Assembly (NCBI RefSeq): GCF_001436255.1
Contig: NZ_AZEI01000076.1
Location: forward strand, 372,001-436,000
Origin: Lentilactobacillus rapi DSM 19907 = JCM 15042
Lineage (GTDB): Bacteria; Bacillota; Bacilli; Lactobacillales; Lactobacillaceae
Direction of reading: 5' to 3'
DNA: 64,000 nucleotides
In this document: positions 52,576 to 61,099 of the stretch, piece after piece
How positions within the stretch are numbered: the stretch's first letter is position 1
Layout: each line of letters begins with the position of its first letter
The notes under the pieces: model-generated
Databases searched by the model: none
The model's input: only the letters and a program-made list of their open reading frames with translations
What the model was told of the DNA's origin: nothing
Made by a program: the position numbers and the translations under genes

Positions 52576-52679
52576 ACTCAAAAACAATGGCCACACTCAT
52601 CCTCCAACACTGGTATATTGCTTTTGCTATGATGAGCGATAAAATAATCTGTATTAATCTAACAATAGGAGGTATCAAA

Positions 52680-54035
52680 TTGATAGTCAGGACTAAATTC
52701 ATTTCAACAATGCTATTGACAACCTTGTTCACAATGGGTTTTGCGGCAACGAGCACCCATTCAACGACTGCCGAGGCAAAAACGAGCGTCAAAATCGTTT
52801 GGCGCCATAAGGTTCGACCCGCGGCCACCTATCAAATGAAAGGGATCAAGTCAAAACGATCGTATGCGTACTCAGCCAAACTCGCTCATGAGAAGTTTCG
52901 GTTATCAAAATATGCCCACAAACAATTTACGGTCACCTATCAACAGAAGGTTAAAGTTCACGGCAAATATCGGGTTTATTACTATGCCAAAAATACCGCT
53001 AACCATAAAATCTCTGGCTGGGTTTGGCGCGGCTACTTAACCAAAGCCAGCAACAAACAAACAAATTTGATTTCTAAATCAAAGCTCAACCAACTCATCT
53101 CGGCTGCCCCGGATCTGCAACCGGACAAGCAGGTGTTAAGTCTCAACAAAGATGTTTACAGTAAATATGCCACGATTTTTAATAAGCAGTACAATGTTGG
53201 TAATTTTGCGGCTCCTGGTGTTTTTTTCCACGATCACGCAACGATTTACGTTGAGGATAGTGCCCTTCAAAGCAACGTCAACTCAGCAATTGATAAATGG
53301 AATGCTGCTTTAGGAGCCGACGTATTTTCAATTGGCAGCAAATCTAACAGCACCCTGACTGTTGGATTTGGTGACGGCACAGCGGCCGGTTGGGATGGTT
53401 TGTTCAACGGCACCTCGGTGCAAGTGGATCAAACCCATTTCAATGATCAGTCTTACGTAAGTGCGAATACGCTCAGCCCAGCGTTTCAACAAAAGATCAA
53501 GGCACTTTCTGATCAAGCCAGCCAACTTCTTGCAAATACGAATGCAGAGCTGAAAGCTAACCGCGAAAATTATCAAACCCAGCTGCAACTGCTCAATTCA
53601 CAATTGAACAATGCATCTTCCGACAGCCAACGAGATCAAATTACTCAACAAATAAATGATTTGAAGAATCATCACCATATCACCGACCAACAAATTCGGA
53701 ATGACTACAATACCCAACTTGATCAAATTCGCCAGCAAATTAAAGACGACTACAATGCTGAACAAGAATCTTCCTCAGCAAGCTTGGAAACAAATTATTG
53801 GACAACCGTTATCACCCATGAGTTGGGTCATGCGTTAGGGCTTTACCACACCCCCTATCAGAGCGATATCATGTATGCCCCAACAGACAACGAATCTGAA
53901 TCAACGCCCAGTCCAGTCAAGTACTCTTGGACCGAGCCCAAGGATCCGGATGCAACCAGGTCTTACGAAACCGCCGAGTTGTCGTCACGAGACATCAACC
54001 GGGCAAAGTTGACCAAGTTATTAGGTTATTGGTAA
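52680..54035 (+). CDS. Secreted matrixin-like zinc metalloprotease with coiled-coil insertion
   Basis: 451 aa from TTG 52680 (AGGAGG upstream). The signal peptide (about 1-33) ends near TAEAKT. Residues 34-135 form a basic Tyr/Lys-rich domain that resembles SLAP/SH3-like wall-binding modules, ending ISGWVWRGYL. A metzincin domain starts near residue 180 (TIYVEDSALQSNVNSAIDKW). HELGHALGLYH (HExxHxxGxxH) is at residue 380, followed by the Met-turn SDIMYAP. Between the two halves sits a Q/N-rich coiled coil of about 100 residues (roughly 270-370). Substrate unknown; probably cell-wall associated. Confidence 0.85.
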   Translation: MIVRTKFISTMLLTTLFTMGFAATSTHSTTAEAKTSVKIVWRHKVRPAATYQMKGIKSKRSYAYSAKLAHEKFRLSKYAHKQFTVTYQQKVKVHGKYRVYYYAKNTANHKISGWVWRGYLTKASNKQTNLISKSKLNQLISAAPDLQPDKQVLSLNKDVYSKYATIFNKQYNVGNFAAPGVFFHDHATIYVEDSALQSNVNSAIDKWNAALGADVFSIGSKSNSTLTVGFGDGTAAGWDGLFNGTSVQVDQTHFNDQSYVSANTLSPAFQQKIKALSDQASQLLANTNAELKANRENYQTQLQLLNSQLNNASSDSQRDQITQQINDLKNHHHITDQQIRNDYNTQLDQIRQQIKDDYNAEQESSSASLETNYWTTVITHELGHALGLYHTPYQSDIMYAPTDNESESTPSPVKYSWTEPKDPDATRSYETAELSSRDINRAKLTKLLGYW

Positions 54036-54043
54036 GCGGCATA

Positions 54044-54083
54044 AAAATAACGCCTTCCCAAATTGGGTTGGCGTTATTTTATA
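54044..54083 (+). terminator. Terminator of the metalloprotease gene
   Basis: AAAATAACGCC and GGCGTTATTTT, 11-bp perfect arms, with inner CCCAA/TTGGG. It also faces the tRNA-Gln gene from the other side, so it may be bidirectional. Confidence 0.88.
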
Positions 54084-54115
54084 CTGCTTAGATGAAATTC
54101 GAGCTAAAGCACTTA

Positions 54116-54187
54116 TTGGGTATACTGGGGTCGAACCAGTAAATTACGGATTCAGAGTCCGTTGCCTTACCATTTGGCGAATACCCA
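54116..54187 (-). tRNA. tRNA-Gln (anticodon CUG)
   Basis: 72-nt cloverleaf on the minus strand. The acceptor stem TGGGTAT pairs with ATACCCA. The anticodon arm ACGGA-CTCTGAA-TCCGT gives CTG. The T-arm is ACTGG-TTCGACC-CCAGT. CCA is not encoded. It is a minor isoacceptor for CAG. Confidence 0.92.
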
Positions 54188-54206
54188 ATGAACATCACAA
54201 CTAAAT

Positions 54207-54235
54207 AGTTTATCGATTTTTTGGCTTTTTGTCAA
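54207..54235 (-). promoter_or_regulatory. Promoter of tRNA-Gln
   Basis: TTGACA (54235-54230), 17-nt spacer, TAAACT (54212-54207), 19 bases before the tRNA 5' end. Confidence 0.82.
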
Positions 54236-54257
54236 CATTATATTTATTCTTTCTTAG

Positions 54258-54286
54258 TTGACAAACCCCGCCAATTTAGATAAACT
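54258..54286 (+). promoter_or_regulatory. Promoter of tRNA-Glu
   Basis: TTGACA (54258-54263), 17-nt spacer, TAAACT (54281-54286), then ATTTA; 22 bases before the tRNA. Same hexamers and spacing as the divergent tRNA-Gln promoter. Confidence 0.82.
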
Positions 54287-54308
54287 ATTTAAGTGAGTTT
54301 GATAGCAT

Positions 54309-54382
54309 TGCCCGCTGGTCAAACTGGTTTAAGACGTCGCCCTCTCAAGGCGGAGTTACGGGTTCGAGCCCCGTGCGGGTGA
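54309..54382 (+). tRNA. tRNA-Glu (anticodon CUC)
   Basis: 74-nt cloverleaf. The acceptor TGCCCGC pairs with GCGGGTG (two G-U pairs at the end), discriminator A. The anticodon arm TCGCC-CTCTCAA-GGCGG gives CTC. The T-arm is ACGGG-TTCGAGC-CCCGT. CCA is not encoded. It reads GAG. Confidence 0.9.
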
Positions 54383-54410
54383 TAGATAGTCGAATATGCA
54401 AGTACAGAGA

Positions 54411-54446
54411 AGCCACCAAACGTTGATAATTCAATGTTTGGTGGCT
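54411..54446 (+). terminator. Terminator of tRNA-Glu
   Basis: AGCCACCAAAC and GTTTGGTGGCT with inner TTGA/TCAA, followed by ATATTTAT. Confidence 0.8.
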
Positions 54447-54553
54447 ATATTTATGCACTCAAAAAGTTTCATATACAAAAGATCGGTCACACTTCGGACA
54501 GGTTGTGAGAATCGATAGTCTATATCCGATTTATGTCCGATTTTGCCCGAATT

Positions 54554-54583
54554 AAAAAAGCACCAATGATTTCTCATCAGTGC
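54554..54583 (-). terminator. Terminator of pgi
   Basis: GCACTGATGA, GAAA loop, TCATTGGTGC, then TTTTTTAATT on the minus strand, directly after the pgi stop. Confidence 0.9.
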
Positions 54584-54590
54584 CTTTCGA

Positions 54591-55925
54591 TTAAAGCCGT
54601 TTATTCAATTTCTTCCCAATTTCTTCAAATCCAGGTTTACCCAGCAAGCCAAACATATTAGTCTTGTAAGCTTCCACACCGGGTTGATTAAATGGATTAA
54701 TGCCATTCAAATAACCAGAAATAGCAATGGCGACCTCAAAGAAGTAAATCAAGTAACCAAGGGAATATTCACTCTCATCAGGCAGATGAACAGTCATCAC
54801 TGGCACACCACCGTCTGTGTGAGCCAATACAACGCCCTCATAGGCCTTTGTATTAACCCAATCAAGGTCCTTACCCTCTAGGTACTTCAAGCCGTCAAGA
54901 TCCTTCTCTGCGCTTGGAATTGTGACATCGCTAACGGGCGAATCCAATTTAACGACAGTTTCAAATAAGTTACGCAGACCTTCTTGAATGTATTGACCAA
55001 ATGAATGCAGATCGGTCGTAAAGTTAGCTGATGACGGATAAATCCCTTTATTGTCTTTACCTTCTGATTCACCAGCAAGTTGCTTCCACCATTCGGCAAA
55101 CATCCGCAGATTGGGTTCATAATTCTCAAGAATCTCCGTTGTGAAGCCTTTGCGATACAAAATGTTTCTCAAGGCCGCATAACGATACGCATCATTCTTC
55201 TTCAAATCAGGATCCGTATACTCATTTTGAGCATCGGCAGCCCCATTTAGGATATCAATAATGTTACCACCTGAAACGGCAATCGGTAGCAAACCAACCG
55301 GCGTCAAAACAGAATAACGGCCACCAACACCATCTGGAATGATAAATGACTCCCATCCATTCACATCAGCTTCGTGACGCAATGCCCCATGAGCTTTATC
55401 GGTCGTTACATAAATTCGTTGATTGGCTTCTTTTTCTCCATACTTTTCAATCAGTTTTTCTTTGAAAACCCGAAAAGCAATTGCTGATTCAGTGGTCGTT
55501 CCAGACTTAGAGATCATATTAATAGAGAAATCATCGTCACCAACTAATTCCAGTAAATCGTTCATATACGATGAACTCAGAGAGTTACCAACAAATTCAA
55601 CTTGAGTAGCCTGATTTTTACGTTCATAAAAGTTCTTGTGTAAAAAGTTAACGGCCATTTGGGCGCCTAAATATGACCCGCCAATTCCGATAGTGATGAG
55701 ATACTTTGAATCACTTTGAATCTTTTTAGCGTCCTTTTGAATCCGATCAACTTCTTCATGATCGTACTTGGTTGGCAGCTCCAACCAATCGCGGAAGTCA
55801 CTACCGGCCCCCGTTCCCTGACGAAGTTGGTCGTTTGCGGCATTGACCATCGCTTGCAATTCAGGTAATTCATTCTCATGGACAAACTTGGAAAGTTTAG
55901 AGCTATCAAATTTAATATAAGACAT
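54591..55925 (-). CDS. pgi: Glucose-6-phosphate isomerase
   Basis: Interconverts glucose-6-P and fructose-6-P. 444 aa, the short Firmicutes form. [14 protein letters not shown], the sugar-phosphate loop [11 protein letters not shown], and the C-terminal [12 protein letters not shown] with its active-site residues are present. Monocistronic, with its own terminator. Cytoplasmic. Confidence 0.97.
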   Translation of the reverse strand: MSYIKFDSSKLSKFVHENELPELQAMVNAANDQLRQGTGAGSDFRDWLELPTKYDHEEVDRIQKDAKKIQSDSKYLITIGIGGSYLGAQMAVNFLHKNFYERKNQATQVEFVGNSLSSSYMNDLLELVGDDDFSINMISKSGTTTESAIAFRVFKEKLIEKYGEKEANQRIYVTTDKAHGALRHEADVNGWESFIIPDGVGGRYSVLTPVGLLPIAVSGGNIIDILNGAADAQNEYTDPDLKKNDAYRYAALRNILYRKGFTTEILENYEPNLRMFAEWWKQLAGESEGKDNKGIYPSSANFTTDLHSFGQYIQEGLRNLFETVVKLDSPVSDVTIPSAEKDLDGLKYLEGKDLDWVNTKAYEGVVLAHTDGGVPVMTVHLPDESEYSLGYLIYFFEVAIAISGYLNGINPFNQPGVEAYKTNMFGLLGKPGFEEIGKKLNKRL

Positions 55926-55963
55926 TGTAAAACCTCACCTTTTTAATAAATTATGATACCAAA

Positions 55964-57439
55964 TTAATCACTGCTCCCAGACGTGTGTTTTTTCTTTTCA
56001 GCAGCCGTCTGGTCAGGGAAAATAATCGTAAATGTCGACCCCTTCCCTTTTTTGGATGCTACTGAAATTTTACCACCATGTGACTTAACCAGCTGATGAA
56101 CGATTGCTAATCCTAAACCAGATTCGCCGTACTTGCCACTTCTTCTCGAGGCATCAGCTTTGTAGTACCGTTCAAAAATATTCTTCTGTTGATCTTGGGT
56201 CATCCCGATACCGGTATCGGCAATTTTAACAATTGTCTCGTTGTATCCCCGTTCACCGGTAATCGTGATTGTCCCCTTATTTGTGAACTGAATCCCGTTG
56301 GTCACAATGTTAAAAACAATCTGAACAAACCGGTCATAATCGGCATAGATCGGCAAGTCATCCGGGGCATTTAAAATCAACTTGTCACCAGACTCTTGAG
56401 CCTTATTTGTCAGCTGATCAACAATGTTACGGAAGACCTTGGTTGCGTTGAAGTGCCGTTTGTCCAACTGAATTGAATTCGACCGGATCTTCTCAAAATC
56501 CAAGTTTTCGTTCACCAACCGAATCAAACGTTGGGTTTCTTCGCTCATCAGTTCGATACTCTTTGTTCGCGACTCCTGAGGAATGACATCATACTTAATT
56601 CCTTCAAGAATCCCAGAAATAGTCGTTAACGGTGTCCGCATTTCATGAGCAGCATCGGCCAAAAACTCTTGGCGGCGTTCCTCTTGCCGTTGAATTTCGA
56701 TATTCGCTCGTTCGAGTGACGCGGTCATGTGATTAAAGTCGTTAATCAGCTCGCCAATTTCATCTTTACCACCAGGCTTCAGTCTAACCTTATAATTCCC
56801 GTTGGAAACTTGATTGGCGCCACTTCTCAGCATCGCAATCCGTCGATTTAAGCGCCGGGCAATAAAGAAACTGATAACCATTGAGATGACCAAGGCTACC
56901 AAGGGTCCTTTTAACAGATTACGGTTAATTCTGGCAACGTTGGAGTTAACGTCGGAAATAAACGCCCCAGCAGTCACAGCAGCCACCAATCGTTTCTTAT
57001 AATAATATGGCTTGACGACTTCGATCATCGCTGGTCGAGTTTTCCCATTTTTGAGCTTTGAATTCTTATTATTCACTTTTCGGACAATCTGGTCTTTTTT
57101 CAGGTGTTTCCAATCGTTTTGGGTAATCTGTGGTGAAATCCCATCAGCTGGATAAACAACTTGGTTTTTAGCTGAGAAAACCGTAAAGTGAACAGACTGA
57201 TTCTCTAAAATGGACTGCGTCGTCTTAATTTTGTCTAAATTAAAAGTCACTCGACCGTTATGTTTACCATCCACTTTTAATGAATGCTGAATCAAACTGT
57301 CAGAATACTTTTCCAAGCTGTTCCATGTGTTGTCATACACAAATGTTTTGGACATTCTACTAAAGGATAGTCCCAGAAGAACGATAGTAATTGCAATCAC
57401 CAAAAAGAACGCCATCAGTTGCTGGTAAATCATTTTCAT
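55964..57439 (-). CDS. Sensor histidine kinase
   Basis: 491 aa. TM1 about 8-28, extracytoplasmic sensor of about 150 residues (PAS/Cache-like, with FTVFSAKNQVVYPADG), TM2 about 178-196, HAMP (197-250), HisKA with the phospho-His at H265 in HEMRTPLTTISG, and HATPase with NIVTNGIQFTNKG, DTGIGM, FERYYKAD and GLGLAI. The response regulator overlaps by 1 nt. The signal is unknown; the C39-like protein is in the same operon. Confidence 0.93.
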   Translation of the reverse strand: MKMIYQQLMAFFLVIAITIVLLGLSFSRMSKTFVYDNTWNSLEKYSDSLIQHSLKVDGKHNGRVTFNLDKIKTTQSILENQSVHFTVFSAKNQVVYPADGISPQITQNDWKHLKKDQIVRKVNNKNSKLKNGKTRPAMIEVVKPYYYKKRLVAAVTAGAFISDVNSNVARINRNLLKGPLVALVISMVISFFIARRLNRRIAMLRSGANQVSNGNYKVRLKPGGKDEIGELINDFNHMTASLERANIEIQRQEERRQEFLADAAHEMRTPLTTISGILEGIKYDVIPQESRTKSIELMSEETQRLIRLVNENLDFEKIRSNSIQLDKRHFNATKVFRNIVDQLTNKAQESGDKLILNAPDDLPIYADYDRFVQIVFNIVTNGIQFTNKGTITITGERGYNETIVKIADTGIGMTQDQQKNIFERYYKADASRRSGKYGESGLGLAIVHQLVKSHGGKISVASKKGKGSTFTIIFPDQTAAEKKKHTSGSSD

Positions 57440-58167
57440 TATTTACTATCCACTTCACTATCGTCAAATTTGTAGCCAACGCCCCAAACAGTTTGGATCA
57501 CTTGAGGCCCTACCCGTTCAATCTTTTGGCGGAGCTTCTTGACATGGGCATCAACTGTCCGCTCATCGCCATAATATTCATAATCCCAAACTAGTTCCAG
57601 CAACTGCTCTCGAGAAAATACCTGGCGAGGCTTTTGAGCCAAGGTTTTTAGAAGTTCAAATTCCTTCGGCGTTAAATCTGGGATTAATTTATCGTCAAGA
57701 TATGCTTCACGCGTATTGGTGTTCAACTTGAAATGTTTGGTGGTAATTTGAAAAGCGTCATTTTCGCTTTGCTGATCTTCAACTGCGGCCTGCTGTTCAG
57801 TATGCGCACGTCGCTGCAGTGCTTTAATCCGAGCAACCAACGTAATCGGTGAAAAAGGTTTGGTGACATAATCATCCGCACCCATTTCGAACCCAAGAAC
57901 TTGATCACTATCAGAATCTCGGGCAGTCAACATGATAATTGGAACTGTTTGGGACTTTGCTCGAATTTCTTTGGCGACTTCCATCCCATCTTTTTTGGGC
58001 AAGTTCAAATCCAATGTGATCATATCCCAACTTTCGGGATCCTCATTGAACATCTTCACGGCTTCAATACCATCATATGCAAAGGAAACATTCCAGCCTT
58101 CTTTTTGGAAAAACATCTGCATCATTTCTGAAACGGACTTATTATCTTCAATCATCAATAATTTCAT
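57439..58167 (-). CDS. OmpR/PhoB-family response regulator
   Basis: 242 aa. Receiver domain with the phosphoacceptor D53 in MITLDLNLPKKDG, acidic pocket ED at 7-8, and K in VTKPFSP. The C-terminal winged helix ends VDAHVKKLRQKIERVGPQVI...WGVGYKF. ATG 58167 follows GGGGTGGT; the 275-aa reading from 58266 runs into the upstream gene. Overlaps the kinase by 1 nt. Confidence 0.95.
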   Translation of the reverse strand: MKLLMIEDNKSVSEMMQMFFQKEGWNVSFAYDGIEAVKMFNEDPESWDMITLDLNLPKKDGMEVAKEIRAKSQTVPIIMLTARDSDSDQVLGFEMGADDYVTKPFSPITLVARIKALQRRAHTEQQAAVEDQQSENDAFQITTKHFKLNTNTREAYLDDKLIPDLTPKEFELLKTLAQKPRQVFSREQLLELVWDYEYYGDERTVDAHVKKLRQKIERVGPQVIQTVWGVGYKFDDSEVDSK

Positions 58168-58181
58168 TTTAATTACCACCC

Positions 58182-58880
58182 CTAATAACTGATTGCTTCT
58201 AAGTTGCCGCGTTTCCAATGCTTTCTCAAGTGGTTTTGGGAGATAGATTCTAGTCGGCCGGTCCACGGATCATTATAGTAGTACAACTTTCGATTAAAGC
58301 CCGTCAAAACAATCAGGCTGGATTTTAAATTATCTAATCCGGCCACTTTGATGACAACCGGCCTTCTTCTGAGCAATTGTTTATTGAGCTGCCGAAAATT
58401 CACCCGGCTAAGATCCCTAATTGAATGGGTTTGAGAAATAATTAATTCACTCAAATCAATTAAATTATCAGACTGTTGACGCCATTTTTCAACCGCTGCT
58501 TTGAGCGCATCATCAGTAATGGCTGCATTAGCACTCATCAATAACATTTTAACGGCTGCACACTCATTATCAATATCTGATTGAGTTGCTTGTTTAATCG
58601 GTTGAACCGCCAATCTTCTAAAAGTTTTTCGGATATTGCGCTTTGGCAACCACCCGACTAAATCATCCCGGGTAAAATGATACCAAATTTGTTTGTTAAA
58701 AAAACTGATCTGGTCAATCAAGAAATCTTGTGCCTTGATATCATCGGGAACTTTTACCCGATCATCCAGCGTCACATTTTTTTCAGTGTTAGTTGCTAAA
58801 TACCAGTGTTCTCCTGGAATTCTCCGCAAACGAACGAAGAATCGATTTGTTTTCTCATTGGCAATAGTCGTTTTTTCCAA
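58182..58880 (-). CDS. C39-peptidase-like protein with N-terminal SH3/GW-like domain
   Basis: 232 aa, no signal peptide. Residues 14-85 look like a GW/SH3-type module (HWYLATNTEKNVTLDDRVKV, DLVGWLPKRNI). Residues 100-230 fit the papain-like C39 family: DNECAAVKMLL with Cys107, PVVIKVAG, then the typical LTGFNRKLYYYNDPWTG. The His normally just before the TGF strand is absent (LKSSLIVLTGF). Stop is 14 nt before the response regulator, so it leads the operon. Possibly a degenerate peptidase used for binding. Confidence 0.78.
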   Translation of the reverse strand: MEKTTIANEKTNRFFVRLRRIPGEHWYLATNTEKNVTLDDRVKVPDDIKAQDFLIDQISFFNKQIWYHFTRDDLVGWLPKRNIRKTFRRLAVQPIKQATQSDIDNECAAVKMLLMSANAAITDDALKAAVEKWRQQSDNLIDLSELIISQTHSIRDLSRVNFRQLNKQLLRRRPVVIKVAGLDNLKSSLIVLTGFNRKLYYYNDPWTGRLESISQNHLRKHWKRGNLEAISY

Positions 58881-59009
58881 TCATCTCACCCCATATGTAT
58901 TCTATTTTACCAATAAAATGACAAACTTGCTTGAAAACTAAGCAGATTGTTATCATAATATGGTAATGTTTGATTATCAAAACTACTTAAGAATAGGATG
59001 GTTTAACCT

Positions 59010-59783
59010 ATGTATAAAGGAATTGCCTTTTTTGACTTGGATCATACGCTTTATAATGAACAAACCAAAGTAGATCAAGAAGTTGCTGACGCGATGCACC
59101 AACTGAAAGCAAATAACGTTTTACCGGTTATTTCAACCGGCAGAAACTTGTTTGAGATTCCCACGACAATGAAGCAGACCGGCATTGACACAGTTGTCTC
59201 AGCCAACGGTAGTTACGTTATCTTTGAAGGCAAGCCGGTGTACAAAGCTGTCTTGCCAAAGAACGTTGTGAACAGTTTTGTCGACTTCGCTCAAGGTTTT
59301 GACGAAGCAACCACGGTTATGAATAGCCAAGATGCCCGAATTAATTTTATTAACGAAATTGTTGAGGGCAATTATCATTTTATCAACTCTCGTAAGCCTC
59401 CGTTGGGTGTTAGTGACTTTATTGAACATAATGAGATTGTCATGATGTTAATTAATACAAAAGGCCCCGACGAGCGCTACATCAATAAATTCAGCGACAC
59501 GCTTACTTTCTTTAGGAATACCCCATTTAGTATGGATATTGTTGCCAAAGGGAGCTCTAAAAAACGGGGTATCCAGGAACTCATCAAGAATGCCAACCTT
59601 GATGGTATTCCAACATATGCGTTTGGGGATGGAAATAATGATATCCCAATGCTAGACTATGTGGATCATCCCGTCGTCATGGGTAATGGGCTTGACCGGG
59701 TTAAAGAATACGCTGAATATATTACCACCAAGAATTCTGACCACGGCATTGTGAATGGATTGAAACACTACGATTTACTTTAA
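59010..59783 (+). CDS. HAD-superfamily Cof-type phosphatase
   Basis: 257 aa. Motif I FFDLDHTLYN, motif II VISTGRN, motif III lysine region (GSSKKRGIQEL), motif IV YAFGDGNNDIPMLD, with a type C2b cap in the middle. Likely a sugar-phosphate or FMN-type phosphatase. Substrate cannot be read from sequence. Confidence 0.92.
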   Translation: MYKGIAFFDLDHTLYNEQTKVDQEVADAMHQLKANNVLPVISTGRNLFEIPTTMKQTGIDTVVSANGSYVIFEGKPVYKAVLPKNVVNSFVDFAQGFDEATTVMNSQDARINFINEIVEGNYHFINSRKPPLGVSDFIEHNEIVMMLINTKGPDERYINKFSDTLTFFRNTPFSMDIVAKGSSKKRGIQELIKNANLDGIPTYAFGDGNNDIPMLDYVDHPVVMGNGLDRVKEYAEYITTKNSDHGIVNGLKHYDLL

Positions 59784-59911
59784 GTAAAACGATGACTTGC
59801 ACCGGTCACCTTTTTCATGCTATACTCCAAGGCGGTGCCAAACCACGGTGAGTTCGTAACGATCGGCGCGAGAGCGTTCAGAAGGTCGAAGCGGCTCGCC
59901 ATTTTTGTAGA

Positions 59912-60022
59912 GTGAGCTAAAAAGGGCTTAGCAATCGGAGTGTAAGTCTCCTTTTGCTGAATTCCCGAATTTGGAATTTGGCAAAAGGTGCTTACATGCA
60001 GATTGTTGCTTTTTAGCTCACG
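59912..60022. repeat. Large nested hairpin element
   Basis: Outer arms GTGAGCTAAAAAG (59912-59924) and CTTTTTAGCTCAC (60009-60021) pair perfectly. Inside are TGTAAG/CTTACA (59941/59991), CTTTTGC/GCAAAAG (59951/59981) and GAATTCC/GGAATT (59959/59973). The arrangement is strictly nested, giving a stem of about 110 nt with bulges. It lies in the intergenic gap after the HAD gene and has no ORF. Confidence 0.85.
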
Positions 60023-60127
60023 TTTCGGCAATGTTGCCCAGAGAAACAGGAATACATGAGAAGTACACTTGGTTTGTTCGGCGCTTGCATGCAGGTTATT
60101 GCTTTTTAGCTCACGTTTCAGCAATGT
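59990..60127. repeat. Direct repeat of the hairpin's right arm
   Basis: 59990-60034 and 60083-60127 are 45-bp direct repeats with 41 matches, both containing TTGCTTTTTAGCTCACGTTT. The second copy has no left arm next to it. Confidence 0.88.
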
Positions 60128-60242
60128 CATGGTCGGAATCTCCAGAAACACCAATCCCAAATTCCGATCGCCAACCCCGCCACCTCACCAGATCAATGTT
60201 AAACTGAACTTGTGATAGAACGATTCCAAGGAGATGTGGTTT

Positions 60243-60734
60243 ATGCAAGACCAAACACCATCGCGACTTCAACGGCAAAAATCGAAGCAACAAAATAAAC
60301 ATTCTAAACACACAAAGCTCTATATTTTAATTGCTGTCTTATTGGTCATCCTAGGTGGAGCCTTTTACATCGGTCACCAGGTGCATGAACTCACCGATGC
60401 CCAACGCCAAACCAACACCATTTTAGATAAGCCAATCAAGCGAACCGTCGTCAAGGTAGTGGAACCAAAACTACCGGAAGCGGTCCGCCCACAAGTCGTC
60501 CGCATTATTGAGGAAGAGCCTTTATACAGATTGCAACAAGCAGCTGATAATCCGACGACATTTCAGCAAATTGCCAATAAATATCAAGTTCCTGAAAGCT
60601 ATGTTGCCCCGGCCAAACAATATTGGTTCAGCGCTCAAAATGAAGCTTTACGGGCAGATGTTTACCATGCCCAATTGATTCAACTGATGTCGGAACTTCG
60701 GCAGCTAAATAATGCTTCAACCAGTTCTCAGTAA
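60243..60734 (+). CDS. Small single-pass membrane protein of unknown function
   Basis: 163 aa. Basic cytoplasmic N-terminus (RLQRQKSKQQNKHSKHTK), one TM helix (about 29-47, LYILIAVLLVILGGAFYIG), then an extracytoplasmic helical domain. ATG 60243 is preferred to 60234, which abuts AAGGAG. No family recognised; the topology resembles small division- or wall-associated anchors but gives no function. A terminator overlaps the stop. Confidence 0.8.
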   Translation: MQDQTPSRLQRQKSKQQNKHSKHTKLYILIAVLLVILGGAFYIGHQVHELTDAQRQTNTILDKPIKRTVVKVVEPKLPEAVRPQVVRIIEEEPLYRLQQAADNPTTFQQIANKYQVPESYVAPAKQYWFSAQNEALRADVYHAQLIQLMSELRQLNNASTSSQ

Positions 60735-60752
60735 AATCTGAGGGCTTTTTAT
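60723..60752 (+). terminator. Terminator overlapping the stop codon
   Basis: AGTTCTCAG and CTGAGGGCT (with G-U pairs) flank TAAAAT, which contains the stop; then TTTTTATT. Confidence 0.75.
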
Positions 60753-61043
60753 TATCTGAAAGTTTCTGTTAGATCATCATAATATTGACAAGTGTAAGCA
60801 TGAATTGAAGATCCGTTTCAGGCTGTGCCCACAACTTAGCTTGCTATGTCCTTCCATTGACGGAAACTCATGACAAACTAGTTAGCAAACTGATCCACGT
60901 TCCCCCATGCGGTGCTTGCTAGCAACCTCAATAATACTATCAGCCAGAGCTTGGTAGATGATTCCATTGATTTAGAAATCACAGCTACTAACCTCAAAAA
61001 CACTACAGGTTGATCTATGATTTTTATTTCGAGCCTTTTATAT
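60753..61043. other. Gap without recognised genes
   Basis: On the minus strand a 29-codon stretch (about 60968-60882) reads INGIIYQALADSIIEVASKH and continues to a stop. It is protein-like in texture but has no start or context. It may be the remnant of a decayed gene. Nothing else is seen. Confidence 0.35.
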
Positions 61044-61094
61044 AACTCCTTAGAGCAAATGATGTATATTATGAATAAATGGTCCTAAGGAGTT
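61044..61094 (+). promoter_or_regulatory. Inverted repeat spanning promoter and ribosome-binding site of the TMEM175 gene
   Basis: AACTCCTTAG (61044-61053) and CTAAGGAGTT (61085-61094) are perfect 10-bp arms. The right arm contains the Shine-Dalgarno AAGGAG. A -10-like TATATT or TATTAT lies between. It could be an operator pair or an RNA hairpin, depending on the transcription start. Confidence 0.55.
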
Positions 61095-61099
61095 AGACG

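Noticed and set aside
54480-54556. Repeated TCCGATTT units near tRNA-Glu as a possible phage attachment remnant
   Set aside because: Only three short imperfect units, no duplication of the tRNA 3' end and no integrase or phage genes nearby.
59780-60160. 126-codon minus-strand frame and 78-codon plus-strand frame in the gap after the HAD gene
   Set aside because: Their repetitive protein sequence simply translates the hairpin element and its direct repeat; no start signals.
60877-60985. Minus-strand INGIIYQALADSIIEVASKH stretch as a gene
   Set aside because: No start codon with ribosome-binding site, only 29 codons and no recognised family; kept only as a possible remnant.
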